Shown here: positions 20,117-30,099 of the stretch, piece after piece | Position numbering within the stretch: the first letter of the stretch is position 1 | How the letters are laid out: each line of letters opens with the position of its first letter | Assembly: GCF_018304945.1 (NCBI RefSeq) | Contig: NZ_JAGQEE010000009.1 | Span: 62,001-126,000 of the forward strand | Source: Collimonas humicola | GTDB taxonomy: Bacteria; Pseudomonadota; Gammaproteobacteria; Burkholderiales; Burkholderiaceae_D | DNA length: 64,000 bases | Reading direction: 5' to 3' | Position numbers and translations under genes: made by a program | The notes under the pieces: model-generated | The model's database searches: none | Seen by the model: the letters and a program-made list of their open reading frames with translations, nothing else | Told to the model about the DNA's origin: nothing

Positions 20117-21517
20117 ATGCACATTCATATCCTTGGCATCTGCGGCACCTTTATGGGCGGTTTGGCGGTCTTGGCTAAACAGGCAGGACATAAAGTCACC
20201 GGTTGCGATGCCAATGTGTACCCGCCGATGAGCACCCAGCTCGAGGCGCAGGGAATCGACCTGATCCAGGGTTTTGGCATCGAGCAGATCGGCTTGCAGC
20301 CGGATCTGTATGTGATCGGCAACGTGGTGGTGCGCGGCAATCCGCTGATGGAAGAAATCCTGAACCGCGGTCTGCCTTATATTTCCGGGCCGCAATGGAT
20401 CGGTGAGCATATCCTGCGCGACAAATGGGTGCTGGCAGTGGCCGGCACACATGGCAAGACCACGACATCGGCCATGCTGGCCTGGATCCTGGAAGACGCC
20501 GGCTACGATCCGGGCTTCCTGATCGGCGGCGTACCGATGAATTTCGGGATTTCGGCGCGCCTGTCGGGCAAGGCCGAGGTTGGCGCTCACACCGCAGCAT
20601 CCCCATTCTTTGTAATTGAGGCGGATGAGTACGACACGGCATTCTTCGACAAGCGCAGCAAATTTGTCCATTACCACGCCAAGACGGCCATCCTGAACAA
20701 CCTGGAATACGATCACGCCGATATTTTCCCCAACCTGGCAGCCATAGAAACCCAGTTCCACCATCTGGTGCGCACCGTGCCTGGCGTCGGCCGCCTGCTG
20801 GTGAATGCCCGTGAACCTGCCTTGCAGCGGGTGCTGGAGCGCGGCTGCTGGAGCGAAAAGGAATTGTTCGGCGGCGACGGGGAGCAAGGCTGGTCGCTGG
20901 CGACGCTGGACAACGGCCATTTCGAGGTGCGCTTCAATGGCGAGCTGCAAGGCTGCGTGCAATGGGAGCTGAGCGGCGAGCATAACCGCATGAACGCACT
21001 GGCGGCGATTGCCGCGGCGCGCCATGTCGGTGTGCCGCCGGCGCAGGCAATCGCCGCCCTGGCGCGCTTCGAGAATGTCAAGCGGCGCATGGAGTTGCGC
21101 GGCGTCGTGAGGGATATTTCCGTGTACGACGATTTTGCCCACCATCCGACCGCGATCGCCACCACGGTCGCCGGTTTGCGCAAGAAAGTCGGCAAGGCGC
21201 GCATCCTGGCGGTGCTGGAGCCGCGTTCCAATACGATGAAGCTGGGGGCCATGAAAGATGCATTGCCGGGCAGCCTGGGCGAGGCCGACCTGGTGTTCGG
21301 CTACGGCGCCAAGGGCGGCGGCAAGGACGCCCTCGACTGGAACCTGGCCGAAGCGCTGCAGCCGCTTGGCAGCAAAGCAAGTACTTACAGCGAGCTGGAG
21401 CCGTTGGTGGCGGCGATCGTCAAGGCTGCCCAGCCGGGCGACCAGGTGCTGGTGATGAGCAACGGCGGCTTCGGCGGCGTCCACCAGAAACTGCTGACGG
21501 CGCTGGCTGCCCAATGA
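20117..21517 (+). CDS. mpl: UDP-MurNAc:L-Ala-gamma-D-Glu-meso-DAP ligase
   Basis: Mpl attaches recycled murein tripeptide to UDP-MurNAc, a cytoplasmic cell-wall recycling step. The 466-residue Mur ligase has the N-terminal HIHILGICGTFMGGLAVLAK, the ATP loop AGTHGKTTTSAMLAWIL, EADEYDTAFFDKRSKF and LEYDHADIFP. The C-terminal domain contains DFAHHPTAI and VLEPRSNTM. Mpl, not MurC, is indicated by GTFMGG and by the genome context outside any division cluster. It overlaps yqiA by four bases (ATGA). Confidence 0.95.
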   Translation: MHIHILGICGTFMGGLAVLAKQAGHKVTGCDANVYPPMSTQLEAQGIDLIQGFGIEQIGLQPDLYVIGNVVVRGNPLMEEILNRGLPYISGPQWIGEHILRDKWVLAVAGTHGKTTTSAMLAWILEDAGYDPGFLIGGVPMNFGISARLSGKAEVGAHTAASPFFVIEADEYDTAFFDKRSKFVHYHAKTAILNNLEYDHADIFPNLAAIETQFHHLVRTVPGVGRLLVNAREPALQRVLERGCWSEKELFGGDGEQGWSLATLDNGHFEVRFNGELQGCVQWELSGEHNRMNALAAIAAARHVGVPPAQAIAALARFENVKRRMELRGVVRDISVYDDFAHHPTAIATTVAGLRKKVGKARILAVLEPRSNTMKLGAMKDALPGSLGEADLVFGYGAKGGGKDALDWNLAEALQPLGSKASTYSELEPLVAAIVKAAQPGDQVLVMSNGGFGGVHQKLLTALAAQ

Positions 21518-22101
21518 TCCTGTATCTGCACGGTTTCCGTTCTTCGCCGCAATCGTTCAAGGCACGCTTGCTGGCCGAACGCATGCGGCTGCTGGGTCGG
21601 GCCGATGAGTACCAGTGTCCGCAGCTGCCGGCCTCGCCCGCGGCTGCGATCGCCCTGGCGCAGGATCTGGTGCGCGAGGTCGACCCGGCCCAGCTGACGC
21701 TGATCGGCTCCTCGCTGGGCGGCTACTACGCCACCTGGCTGGCGCAGCAGAGCGGCTGCAGCGCGGTGCTGCTGAATCCAGCCGTCAAGCCGCCGCGCGA
21801 CCTGGAGAAATATGTCGGCGTCAGCACCCAATATCACTCCGACGACCCGTTTGAGTTCAAGCGCGAATACATGGCGGAATTGCAGGCCCTGCAGGTTGAC
21901 GTCATCAGCAAGCCAGAACGCTATTTCCTGATCGCCGCCACCGGCGACGAAGTGCTGGACTGGCGCGAGATGGTCGGCCACTATCCGCAAGCCCGGCAAA
22001 TAGTGATCCAGGGCAGCGATCACGGCATCAGCGAATTTGCCGACTACGCCGATGAAGTGCTGGCTTTCTGCGGCATAGAGGCGGAATCGAGCAACCGATG
22101 A
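21514..22101 (+). CDS. yqiA: YqiA/YcfP-family alpha/beta hydrolase
   Basis: The 195-residue protein begins MILYLHGFRSSPQSFKA and contains the nucleophile elbow IGSSLGGYYATWLA, with the catalytic Ser in GSSLGG. An Asp (TGDEVLDW) and a late His (GSDHGISEF) complete the triad. E. coli YqiA is an esterase with activity on short acyl esters; the physiological substrate is unknown. It overlaps mpl upstream and ubiC downstream by four bases each, which implies coupled translation. Confidence 0.9.
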   Translation: MILYLHGFRSSPQSFKARLLAERMRLLGRADEYQCPQLPASPAAAIALAQDLVREVDPAQLTLIGSSLGGYYATWLAQQSGCSAVLLNPAVKPPRDLEKYVGVSTQYHSDDPFEFKREYMAELQALQVDVISKPERYFLIAATGDEVLDWREMVGHYPQARQIVIQGSDHGISEFADYADEVLAFCGIEAESSNR

Positions 22102-22766
22102 TGCATGCCCGTACCCAGGCCAAATGGCATGACCACGCCAACGGCGTAGCGCCGTCCGTCGCCATGCGCGACTGGCTCACTGACCGCGTCTCGCTGACCT
22201 ACAAGCTGATGGCGCACTGCCAGCAGTTCCGGGTGCAGCGCCTGCGCCAGCAGCGGGCGCTGCCGCTGGCCGAGGAGTGGCAGGCGATCGGCTTGCCGCG
22301 CCGCCAGCAGGTGCAGGAACGCGATGTGCTGCTGCGTTGCGACGGCCGTCCCATGGTGCTGGGCCACACGGTGCTGGCGCTGGATGCGACTACCACCGAA
22401 TGGCCGTTCTTCGGCAGCCTGGGTGAGCGCTCACTTGGCTCGACCCTGTTCGGCGATCCTCTGGTGGCGCGCGGACGGTTGCAGTATGCGCGCCTGTATG
22501 GCGGCCATCCGCTGGTGCGGCGCATGTGCGCCGCCAGCGGCGTCGACGCTTTCGCATACCCGCTGTGGGCCAGGCGTTCGGCTTTCCGGCGCAAGACCGG
22601 CATCATGCTGGTGACAGAAGTATTTTTCCCCGAGATCGAGGAATTGCGGCGAGCGCGGGCGGATATCAAGGTGTTGTCCGCCGGGTTTTCCATTTCCTCC
22701 GATCTATCCAGGCATATCCATCCGGCCCATCAATTACTTTCATTTGCCGCTACTAAACAGGTTTAG
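22098..22766 (+). CDS. ubiC: Chorismate pyruvate-lyase
   Basis: UbiC converts chorismate to 4-hydroxybenzoate and pyruvate, the first committed step of ubiquinone synthesis. The 222 residues show the family pattern: MRDWLTDRVSLTYKLMAHC, RDVLLRCDGRPMVLGHTVL, a Leu/Gly segment GSLGERSLGSTLFGDP, and WARRSAFRRKTGIMLVTEVF. The C-terminus beyond FFPEIEEL is about 40 residues longer than in short homologues. The start overlaps the yqiA stop. Confidence 0.9.
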   Translation: MMHARTQAKWHDHANGVAPSVAMRDWLTDRVSLTYKLMAHCQQFRVQRLRQQRALPLAEEWQAIGLPRRQQVQERDVLLRCDGRPMVLGHTVLALDATTTEWPFFGSLGERSLGSTLFGDPLVARGRLQYARLYGGHPLVRRMCAASGVDAFAYPLWARRSAFRRKTGIMLVTEVFFPEIEELRRARADIKVLSAGFSISSDLSRHIHPAHQLLSFAATKQV

Positions 22767-22827
22767 CCTCGGGTAGCAGCGATATCATCAGAAATCCACA
22801 CAGAAATTCACAAGTAAAGCGCATGCA

Positions 22828-24912
22828 ATGAATCTATTTTTTGAAGAGTCCGGCGACTTTAAAGCAGGTGTCGTACTGTCGCAGCAAGGCGAGGCCTATC
22901 AGGTCGAACTGCCAACGGGCAAACGCAGCAAGGTGAAAGCCAAGGACGTGCTGCTGCAATTTACTGCGCCGACGCCGCAGGATCTGCTGGACGAAGCCAA
23001 ACAGATCGCGCAAGGCATGGAGCTCGACTTCCTGTGGGAAGTCGCGGGCCAGGAAGAATTCGGCTTTGCCGAACTGGGCGCCGAGTATTTCGGCCACGCC
23101 CCGCAACCGGTGGAAGCCGCCGGCCTGCTGCTGAGCCTGCACACCGCGCCGATCTATTTTTATAAAAAGGGCAAGGGCCGTTACAAGGCCGCGCCGGAAG
23201 CATCGCTGAGAGCGGCCCAGGCCGGCATCGAAAAGAAACGCCAGCAAGCCCTTGTCCAGGCCGGCTACGTCGACCAGCTCAAGGCCGGCCAGTTGCCGGA
23301 AGTGATGAAGCCGCTGGCGCTGCAGCTGCTGTTCAAACCGGACAAGAACAGCCTGGAATACAAGGCGCTGGAGGCAGCCTGCAATGAATTGCAGACTTCG
23401 CCGCAGCGCCTGATGCTGGCGGTCGGCGGTATTGCTTCGCCGAAGCAGCTGCACCTGTCCAAATTCTTGCTGGAATTTTTCCCCAAAGGTGCGGGCTTTC
23501 CCAAGATCGCCATCCCGGCGGTGGCCGACCTGCCGCTGGCGCAGGTGCAGGCATTCTCCATCGACGACGTCACCACCACGGAAATCGACGATGCCTTGTC
23601 GGTGCAGACCCTGGCTGACGGCAATGTCCGCATCGGCATTCATATCGCCGCACCGGGCCTGGGCATCAAGCGCGGCGGTCCTCTGGACGCGATCGCGCGC
23701 GCGCGCATGTCGACCGTCTACATGCCGGGCGACAAAATCACCATGCTGCCGGACGAACTGGTGGAAGCGTTCACCCTGGCAGAAGGCAAGAACTGTCCGG
23801 CACTGTCGCTGTACGCCACCCTGAATCCGGCCGACTGGAGCCTGATCAGTACCGAAACCAAGGCCGAACTGGTGCCGATTTCCGCCAACCTGCGCCACAA
23901 CACGCTGGACGAACTGGTGACGGAAGAGAACCTGGCCAACGACGCCGGCGACTATCCGCACAAGGCCGATATTGCCGTGCTGTGGAAATGGATACAGGTT
24001 TTGGAGCAAGGCCGCATGGCCAAGCGCGAAGGCTTCGGCTTGCGGCCGGAGCAGAACAACCGCGTCGATTTCAATTTCTATGTCGAAGACGATGTCGTCA
24101 CTATCGCGCGCCGCAAGCGCGGTGCGCCGCTGGACAAGATCGTGGCGGAACTGATGATCTTCGCCAACAGCAGCTGGGGCAAGCTGATGTCGGACCACGG
24201 CGTGCCCGGCATCTATCGTGCCCAGGGCGGCGGCAGCGGCGGCTGGGCTGCCAAGATGCAGGTGCGCATGGTGACGCACGCGGCGCCCCACCAGGGCCTG
24301 GGCGTCGATCAATATGCGTGGAGCACTTCGCCTCTGCGCCGCTATACCGACCTGGTCAACCAGTGGCAGATCCTGGCTTGCGTCGAAGGCGGCGTCGCCG
24401 CGCCGCTGGTGGCGCCGTTCAAGCCGCGCGATGCCGATCTGTTCGCGATCGTCTCCGGCTTCGACGCCGCTTACTCCGGCTACGGCGACTTCCAGTCGAA
24501 CATGGAGCGCTACTGGTGCTTGCGCTGGCTGGGCCAGGAACAGGCGCGCCAGGTAGAAGCCGCGGTGCTGAAGGATGAAATCCTGCGGCTGGCCGAGATC
24601 CCGCTGGTCATCAAATTGCCGGGCATGCAACAACTGGCGCGCGGCACCCAGGTCAAGCTGGACATCATCCGCTGGGACGAGGTCGACCTGACGGTTGAGG
24701 CGCGCTTGCTGGAAGTCTCTGCGCCGCCGGACGACCAGCAGCTCGACGAGCCGGAGGAGGAAGAGGAAATGGCTGCGGAACTGGATGCCGCCATGGACAT
24801 GCCGCACGAGAGCACCGAAGCCGAGCTGGAAGCTGCGCTGGAGAGCGAACCTGCGGCGCCGGCCGCTGATGACGAGTGTGCAACTCAGGAGAGCAAACCG
24901 GCAACGGAGTGA
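22828..24912 (+). CDS. RNase II-family (RNB domain) exoribonuclease
   Basis: The RNB domain catalyses 3'-to-5' hydrolysis of single-stranded RNA. In this 694-residue protein the metal-binding carboxylates appear as IDDVTTTEIDDALSV (D246, D247, D254, D255). Further signatures are IGIHIAAPG, STVYMPGDKITMLP and YAWSTSPLRRYTDLVNQWQI. The N-terminal 240 residues do not look like the two classical cold-shock domains of E. coli RNase II. The last 55 or so residues form an acidic, Glu-rich tail (DEPEEEEEMAAELDAAMDM). This is the RNase II-like type common in betaproteobacteria, not RNase R. Confidence 0.88.
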   Translation: MNLFFEESGDFKAGVVLSQQGEAYQVELPTGKRSKVKAKDVLLQFTAPTPQDLLDEAKQIAQGMELDFLWEVAGQEEFGFAELGAEYFGHAPQPVEAAGLLLSLHTAPIYFYKKGKGRYKAAPEASLRAAQAGIEKKRQQALVQAGYVDQLKAGQLPEVMKPLALQLLFKPDKNSLEYKALEAACNELQTSPQRLMLAVGGIASPKQLHLSKFLLEFFPKGAGFPKIAIPAVADLPLAQVQAFSIDDVTTTEIDDALSVQTLADGNVRIGIHIAAPGLGIKRGGPLDAIARARMSTVYMPGDKITMLPDELVEAFTLAEGKNCPALSLYATLNPADWSLISTETKAELVPISANLRHNTLDELVTEENLANDAGDYPHKADIAVLWKWIQVLEQGRMAKREGFGLRPEQNNRVDFNFYVEDDVVTIARRKRGAPLDKIVAELMIFANSSWGKLMSDHGVPGIYRAQGGGSGGWAAKMQVRMVTHAAPHQGLGVDQYAWSTSPLRRYTDLVNQWQILACVEGGVAAPLVAPFKPRDADLFAIVSGFDAAYSGYGDFQSNMERYWCLRWLGQEQARQVEAAVLKDEILRLAEIPLVIKLPGMQQLARGTQVKLDIIRWDEVDLTVEARLLEVSAPPDDQQLDEPEEEEEMAAELDAAMDMPHESTEAELEAALESEPAAPAADDECATQESKPATE

Positions 24913-24964
24913 AAGCATCAGGCAGCGGAGACCTGCAGTAAATTTCCTGTGGGCATCTCTCTGT

Positions 24965-25006
24965 CGTAGAATGCTTCCCTTGTAGAATTCTACGTTTGTA
25001 GAATTC
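24965..25006. repeat. Three 16-bp-phased GTAGAAT repeats with a 12-bp palindrome
   Basis: GTAGAAT occurs at 24966, 24982 and 24998, exactly 16 bases apart. The second and third copies extend to TGTAGAATTC. The second lies in the perfect palindrome GTAGAATTCTAC (24982-24993). The array lies 49-90 bases before the GTG of the TonB-like gene. It could be an operator, or tandem -10-like TAGAAT hexamers. Confidence 0.55.
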
Positions 25007-25054
25007 CTCTCCGAACTTCTCTTTTCACTTTTAACAGCGACCTTTGGCACACGC

Positions 25055-25954
25055 GTGAAATCCTTTTTTCAAAATCGAATCCTGGTCGGCGCCATCGCGG
25101 CATCGGTATTGGCGCATGCGGCGCTGCTGGCGGTGCGTTTCGCTGCGCCTGAAGCCTTCAAGCTGAAACCCACCGATCCGGCGCTGGAAGTGATCCTGGT
25201 CAACGCCAAGCACAACACCAAGCCGGTCAAGCCAGAAGCGCTGGCGCAAGCCAACCTGGATGGCGGCGGCAATGCCGACGCCGGCCGCGCCAAATCGCCG
25301 CTGCCTGACATGCGCAAATCGGAAGATGGCGACAATGTCCAGGCCGCTCAGCGCCGCATCGAGCAGCTGGAGCAGCAGCAACAGCAGATGCTGGCGCAGA
25401 TGAACAAGCAGACGCCTTTGAAGATGCCTGTCATGGATGTGTCGGACAAGGCCAGCGACAACACGCCGCAGCCTAGCGGCAGGGACCTGGTCGAAAGCGC
25501 CAAGGCGATCGCCCGCAGGGAAGCGGAAATCTCGAAGAATATCGACGACTACAACAAGCGGCCGAAAAAGACCCAGATCACGCCGAGCACCCGCGCGGTC
25601 GGCTACGCGGCTTATTACAAGGCGTTCCAGGACCGCGTCGAAAAACTGGGCACCTTGAATTTCCCGAAAAAGAATGGCAAGAACCTGTACGGCAAGCTGG
25701 TGGTCTATATTCCGATTTACCAGGATGGCTCTTTGTACACCAAAGAAGGCGGCGCCCGTATCGAGCGCGGTTCTGGCAATCGCGACCTCGATGCCGCCAC
25801 CTTGAAAATCATTGAGCGCTCAGCGCCGTTCGGACGCTTCCCAGAGAATATGCGCAGCAGCGGCAAAGACGATGTGTGGGAAGTGATTTCCACTTTCGAG
25901 TTTACCCGCGAAGGGCTGCTGGAAGCACAACTGATGAGCGGAGTAAATCAATGA
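25055..25954 (+). CDS. TonB-like protein (TonB C-terminal domain)
   Basis: The 299-residue product starts at GTG 25055 and has an N-terminal membrane anchor ([19 protein letters not shown]). A Gln-rich coiled-coil segment ([18 protein letters not shown], about 100-117) and a C-terminal TonB-type domain (about 195-299) follow. The domain shows [13 protein letters not shown] and [14 protein letters not shown]-like sequence. TonB proteins pass inner-membrane energy to outer-membrane receptors, but no exbB or exbD is adjacent. Its stop overlaps the aroE start (ATGA). Confidence 0.8.
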   Translation: MKSFFQNRILVGAIAASVLAHAALLAVRFAAPEAFKLKPTDPALEVILVNAKHNTKPVKPEALAQANLDGGGNADAGRAKSPLPDMRKSEDGDNVQAAQRRIEQLEQQQQQMLAQMNKQTPLKMPVMDVSDKASDNTPQPSGRDLVESAKAIARREAEISKNIDDYNKRPKKTQITPSTRAVGYAAYYKAFQDRVEKLGTLNFPKKNGKNLYGKLVVYIPIYQDGSLYTKEGGARIERGSGNRDLDAATLKIIERSAPFGRFPENMRSSGKDDVWEVISTFEFTREGLLEAQLMSGVNQ

Positions 25955-26802
25955 CAGGCGGCGCCGGATCTACAGCTTGCTTTGCAGACTACGTGGTGAT
26001 CGGCAATCCGATCGCCCACAGCAAATCGCCGGCGATCCATGCCCGCTTTGCTGCCGACACCGCGCAGGACATGCGCTATGCGCACCTGCTGGCGCCGCTC
26101 GACGGCTTTGCGGCCGCGGTGCGGGAGTTCATCGCCCAGGGCGGCCGCGGCGCCAATGTCACCGTGCCGTTCAAGCAGGAAGCCTACGCATTGGCCGACC
26201 AGCTGACTACCCGCGCCAAGGCGGCCGGTGCAGTGAATACATTGAAATTCGACAATGGCGTCATCCTCGGCGATAACACCGATGGCGTTGGCCTGGTCAG
26301 CGACATCGTGCGCAATGCCGGCTTTGACCTTGCGCACAAGAAAATCCTGTTGCTGGGCGCCGGCGGCGCGGCGCGCGGCGCGGTGCTGCCGCTGCTGGAA
26401 GAGCGGCCGGCGCAGCTGGTGATCGCCAACCGCACGGTGGCCAAGGCGGAAGAACTGGTGCGGCAGTTCCAGCAGTACAGCGAGCAGCCAGGCATCCTGA
26501 GCGCCTGCAGTTTCGCGCAGGCGACGCAGGGGTTCGACCTGGTGATCAACGCGACTTCGGCCAGCTTGCAGGCCGAATTGCCGCCGCTGGCTGCCGGCGT
26601 ATTCGGCCCCGCGGCGCTGGCTTATGACATGATGTATGGCAGCCAGCCTACCGTCTTCATGCAGTTCGCCGCAGCGCACGGAGCGCGCGTGCGCGATGGC
26701 CTTGGCATGCTGGTGGAGCAGGCGGCCGAAGCGTTCTTTGTCTGGCGCGGCGTGCGCCCGCATACCGATGCTGTATTTGCGGCCTTGCGTTCTCAGCTTT
26801 AA
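25951..26802 (+). CDS. aroE: Shikimate dehydrogenase
   Basis: AroE reduces 3-dehydroshikimate with NADPH. From ATG 25951 it has 283 residues. The substrate site shows [16 protein letters not shown] and [10 protein letters not shown] with the catalytic Lys75. [10 protein letters not shown] carries the paired Asp. The Rossmann loop [17 protein letters not shown] and ANRT, whose Arg favours NADP, follow. Its start overlaps the TonB-like stop, and mtgA follows 60 bases later. Confidence 0.96.
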   Translation: MTGGAGSTACFADYVVIGNPIAHSKSPAIHARFAADTAQDMRYAHLLAPLDGFAAAVREFIAQGGRGANVTVPFKQEAYALADQLTTRAKAAGAVNTLKFDNGVILGDNTDGVGLVSDIVRNAGFDLAHKKILLLGAGGAARGAVLPLLEERPAQLVIANRTVAKAEELVRQFQQYSEQPGILSACSFAQATQGFDLVINATSASLQAELPPLAAGVFGPAALAYDMMYGSQPTVFMQFAAAHGARVRDGLGMLVEQAAEAFFVWRGVRPHTDAVFAALRSQL

Positions 26803-26862
26803 ATGCGCAGCTTTAAGCGCGCACAACTGGCTGCCCGGATTATTTATTTGCAGGAAATCAGA

Positions 26863-27558
26863 ATGAAATCAGTCGGCAAGATTTTTTTGCGTTTATGTTT
26901 GCTGCTGATCGCCGCAGTCTTGCTGCTGCAGGTTTATTTTTTCGTACAAATCTGGTGGTGGGTCGACCACAATCCAAGCTCCACCAGCTTCATGCGCCAT
27001 CGCCTGTCCGAGCTGCAGGAAACCGTACCGGACGCCCAGCTGCAATTCAAATGGGTGCCGTATGCGCGCATCTCGAACAATCTGAAACGCGCCATCATCG
27101 CTTCCGAAGACGCCAATTTTTCCGAGCATGACGGCGTCGACTGGGATGCGCTGCAACAGGCTTACGAGAAAAACACCAAGAAGGGCAAGGTGGTGCGCGG
27201 CGGTTCCACCATCACCCAGCAGCTGGCGAAAAACCTGTTTCTCTCCGGCGAGCGCAGCTATCTGCGCAAAGGCCAGGAGCTGATCATCACCTATATGCTG
27301 GAGTTCCTGATGGACAAGGAGCGCATATTCGAAATCTATCTGAACGTGGTGGAGTGGGGCAACGGCGTGTTCGGCGCCGAGGCGGCCTCTCAGCACTACT
27401 ACAAAACCTCCGCCACCAACCTCGGCGCCAGCCAGGCCGCGCGGCTTGCAGTGATGCTGCCGCGGCCGCGGTTCTACGATAAGAATCGCGGCTCGGCTTA
27501 TCTGTCGCAGCGCACCGGTTTGATTTTGCGGCGCATGGGATCGGCTGAATTGCCTTAA
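26863..27558 (+). CDS. mtgA: Monofunctional biosynthetic peptidoglycan transglycosylase
   Basis: MtgA polymerises lipid II glycan strands at the inner membrane without a transpeptidase domain. ATG 26863 is preferred because AGGA lies eight bases upstream, whereas the upstream ATG 26803 lacks a ribosome site. The 231 residues have one N-terminal helix and the GT51 signatures [18 protein letters not shown] (catalytic E82), [16 protein letters not shown] and [15 protein letters not shown]. aroE-mtgA is a common betaproteobacterial pair. Confidence 0.95.
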   Translation: MKSVGKIFLRLCLLLIAAVLLLQVYFFVQIWWWVDHNPSSTSFMRHRLSELQETVPDAQLQFKWVPYARISNNLKRAIIASEDANFSEHDGVDWDALQQAYEKNTKKGKVVRGGSTITQQLAKNLFLSGERSYLRKGQELIITYMLEFLMDKERIFEIYLNVVEWGNGVFGAEAASQHYYKTSATNLGASQAARLAVMLPRPRFYDKNRGSAYLSQRTGLILRRMGSAELP

Positions 27559-27662
27559 TATACGGGCCTGACGGAAGTTGTTTAAATTGCAGCAAGCTCG
27601 GATTGCCGGACTGAAAAAAACTGCATGGCAACGTCCCTGAAAAATCAGTCTGCGAGGTAAGC

Positions 27663-28628
27663 GTGATCAATGTATTCATATTGCAAAACGGCCGGCTCAA
27701 CCAGGTCAATATCGAGAGTCAGAGCGACTTGCAACAGGTCCAGCCGGTCTGGGTCGACCTGACCGAACCGAACGACCAGGAGCGTGCCTGGGTCAAAAGC
27801 ATCTACGGCGTTACCTTGCCCGGCGAGGACGAAGTCAAGGATATTGAAGCCTCGGCCCGCTATTACGAAGCGGAAAACGGCGACCTCCACTTGCGTACCG
27901 ACTTCCTGTTCGAAGAAGACGACGGCCCGTCGTCCACCGTCACCGTCGCTTTCATCCTGGCGCGCGACATCCTGTTTTCAGTGCATGGCGAAGACTTGCC
28001 GGTGTTTCGCCTGGTGCGCATGCGCGCGCGTTCGCGGCCGGGCTCTATCGGCGATTACAAGGACGTGTTGCTCGACCTGTACCAGACAGATGCCGAATAC
28101 TCCGCCGACGCCCTGGAGGGCGTCTACAAGAAGCTGGACGAGGTCAGCCAGCGCGTGCTGCAAAAGAAGCTGACCGACCAGGCTGCGGCCGAAGCGCTGA
28201 GCGCCATGGCGCATGAGGAAGACTTGAACGGACGGATCCGGCGCAACATGATGGATACCCGCCGCGCCGTCAGTTTCCTGATGCGCGGACGCTTGCTGAA
28301 CGTGGATCAGTTTGAAGATGCGCGCCAGATCCTGCGCGATATCGAATCGCTGGATGGCCACACCGCGTTCCTGTTCGACAAGATCAACTTCCTGATGGAT
28401 GCGACGGTCGGCTTCATCAACATCAACCAGAACAAGATCATCAAGATCTTCTCGGTCGCCTCGGTGGCGTTCCTGCCGCCGACCCTGATCGCCAGCATTT
28501 ACGGCATGAATTTCCGTTTCATGCCCGAGTTCGAGTGGCATCTCGGCTATCCGCTGGCACTGGTGCTGATGGTGTGTTCGGCGATCACGCCGTTCTGGTA
28601 CTTCCGCCGGCGCGGCTGGCTGAACTGA
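27663..28628 (+). CDS. corA: CorA-family magnesium/cobalt transporter
   Basis: CorA forms a pentameric Mg2+ channel in the inner membrane. Start GTG 27663 follows GAGG at 27654-27657. The 321 residues have a soluble N-terminal domain and a long helix. Two C-terminal membrane helices are linked by the pore motif YGMNF (Y280, G281, M282, N283). The C-terminus WYFRRRGWLN is typically basic. It appears to be transcribed alone. Confidence 0.95.
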   Translation: MINVFILQNGRLNQVNIESQSDLQQVQPVWVDLTEPNDQERAWVKSIYGVTLPGEDEVKDIEASARYYEAENGDLHLRTDFLFEEDDGPSSTVTVAFILARDILFSVHGEDLPVFRLVRMRARSRPGSIGDYKDVLLDLYQTDAEYSADALEGVYKKLDEVSQRVLQKKLTDQAAAEALSAMAHEEDLNGRIRRNMMDTRRAVSFLMRGRLLNVDQFEDARQILRDIESLDGHTAFLFDKINFLMDATVGFININQNKIIKIFSVASVAFLPPTLIASIYGMNFRFMPEFEWHLGYPLALVLMVCSAITPFWYFRRRGWLN

Positions 28629-28672
28629 AAACAGAATGGGCGCGCCCACCTCGGTGGCCCTGGTTGCGTCTC

Positions 28673-28700
28673 CGTCATTCCCGCGAACGCGGGAATGACG
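28673..28700. repeat. 28-bp perfect palindromic repeat (REP-like)
   Basis: CGTCATTCCCGCG and CGCGGGAATGACG form a perfect 13-bp stem around AA. The same core occurs at 45786-45852. It lies between the convergent 3' ends of corA and hemL, a typical site for such dispersed repeats, and may also help end transcription. Confidence 0.75.
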
Positions 28701-28742
28701 TGGCCGACGAGGCGGACACCTAGACCGGTATGCGGCGGATCT

Positions 28743-30026
28743 TTACGCCAGTTGCGCAAATGCGCCGCGCGCTGCGGCGATGGTTGCCCCGATCACTGCG
28801 TCGTCATGCTGCGCCGACACGAAACCGGCTTCAAAGGCCGACGGCGCCAGGTAGACGCCGGCATCCAGCATGGCGTGGAAGAATTTGTTGAACAGGTCCT
28901 TGTTGGAAGCCATCACCGCGGTGTAAGTGCCCGGCACCTCTGCCGCAAAATACAGGCCGAACATGCCGCCGATGGCGTCGCCGCTGAAGGTGACGCCGGC
29001 TTCCTTGGCAGCGTCGCTCAAGCCTTGCACCAGCTTGGCGGTTTGCGCCGTCAGCCTGGTGTAGAAATCCGGTTCCTGGATCAGCTTGAGGGTGCTCATG
29101 CCCGCCGCCACCGCCACCGGATTGCCGGACAGCGTACCGGCCTGGTACACCGAACCGAGCGGCGCCATGTGCTTCATCAGGTCGGCGCGGCCGCCGAAGG
29201 CCGCCACCGGCAAGCCGCCGCCGATGACCTTGCCCAGCGCGGTGATGTCGGGCTTGATGCTGTATAGCGCTTGCGCGCCGCCCAGCGCCACGCGGAAGCC
29301 GCACATCACTTCATCGAAAATCAGCACAGTGCCGTATTGCGTGCACAGGCGGCGCATGGTTTGCAGGAATTCCGGCGTCGCCCGCACCAGGTTCATGTTG
29401 CCGGCCACCGGCTCGACGATGACGCAGGCGATCTGGTCGCCCATGTCCTTGAAAGCCTGTTCCAGCTGCTCGCAATTGTTGTAGTCGAGCACCAGCGTGT
29501 GCTTGACGAAATCTTCCGGCACACCGGCCGAAGTCGGATTGCCGAAGGTCAGCAAGCCGCTGCCGGCCTTGACCAGCAGCGAATCGGCGTGACCGTGATA
29601 GCAGCCTTCGAACTTGACGATCTTGTCGCGGCCGGTGGCGCCGCGCGCCAGGCGCAGCGCGCTCATGGTCGCTTCGGTGCCGCTGGACACCAGGCGCACT
29701 TGTTCGATCGACGGCACCAGCTTGCAGATTTCTTCTGCGATCTCGATTTCGCCCTGGGTCGGCGCGCCAAAGCTGAGGCCGCGCGCGGCCGCATCCTGCA
29801 CCGCCTTGATCACCACGGGGTGGGCATGGCCGACGATCGCCGGACCCCAGGAGCCGATGTAGTCGATGTAGCGGCGGTCATCGGCGTCCCAGAAATAAGG
29901 GCCTTCGGCGTGCGTGATGAAGCGCGGCGTACCGCCCACCGAACGGAAGGCGCGCACCGGCGAATTGACGCCGCCGGGAGTGGTCAGTTGAGCGCGGGCG
30001 AACAGGGTATCGTTATTGGAAATCAT
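28743..30026 (-). CDS. hemL: Glutamate-1-semialdehyde 2,1-aminomutase
   Basis: HemL makes 5-aminolevulinate from glutamate-1-semialdehyde in the C5 haem route. ATG 30026 ([19 protein letters not shown]) gives 427 residues, matching the family. A GTG nine codons upstream has no ribosome site. Family motifs are [44 protein letters not shown] and the PLP lysine region [17 protein letters not shown]. It lies downstream of thiD by 73 bases on the same strand. Confidence 0.96.
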   Translation of the reverse strand: MISNNDTLFARAQLTTPGGVNSPVRAFRSVGGTPRFITHAEGPYFWDADDRRYIDYIGSWGPAIVGHAHPVVIKAVQDAAARGLSFGAPTQGEIEIAEEICKLVPSIEQVRLVSSGTEATMSALRLARGATGRDKIVKFEGCYHGHADSLLVKAGSGLLTFGNPTSAGVPEDFVKHTLVLDYNNCEQLEQAFKDMGDQIACVIVEPVAGNMNLVRATPEFLQTMRRLCTQYGTVLIFDEVMCGFRVALGGAQALYSIKPDITALGKVIGGGLPVAAFGGRADLMKHMAPLGSVYQAGTLSGNPVAVAAGMSTLKLIQEPDFYTRLTAQTAKLVQGLSDAAKEAGVTFSGDAIGGMFGLYFAAEVPGTYTAVMASNKDLFNKFFHAMLDAGVYLAPSAFEAGFVSAQHDDAVIGATIAAARGAFAQLA

Positions 30027-30099
30027 TTGCTTGGTGTCGGAAAAATGGTTCACGAAAGATGTTTGCTATGAATGCATGCTGCTCTGCGTGCGCTGAAAA

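Noticed and set aside
22834-25050. A 738-codon open frame antisense to the RNase II-like gene
   Set aside because: It mirrors a G+C-rich real gene, has biased His/Gln/Arg composition and no family resemblance; the sense strand has clear RNB motifs.
25003-25054. The GTAGAAT array read as a LexA or Fur box
   Set aside because: Neither consensus fits: there is no CTGT-N8-ACAG pattern and no 19-base Fur-type inverted repeat.
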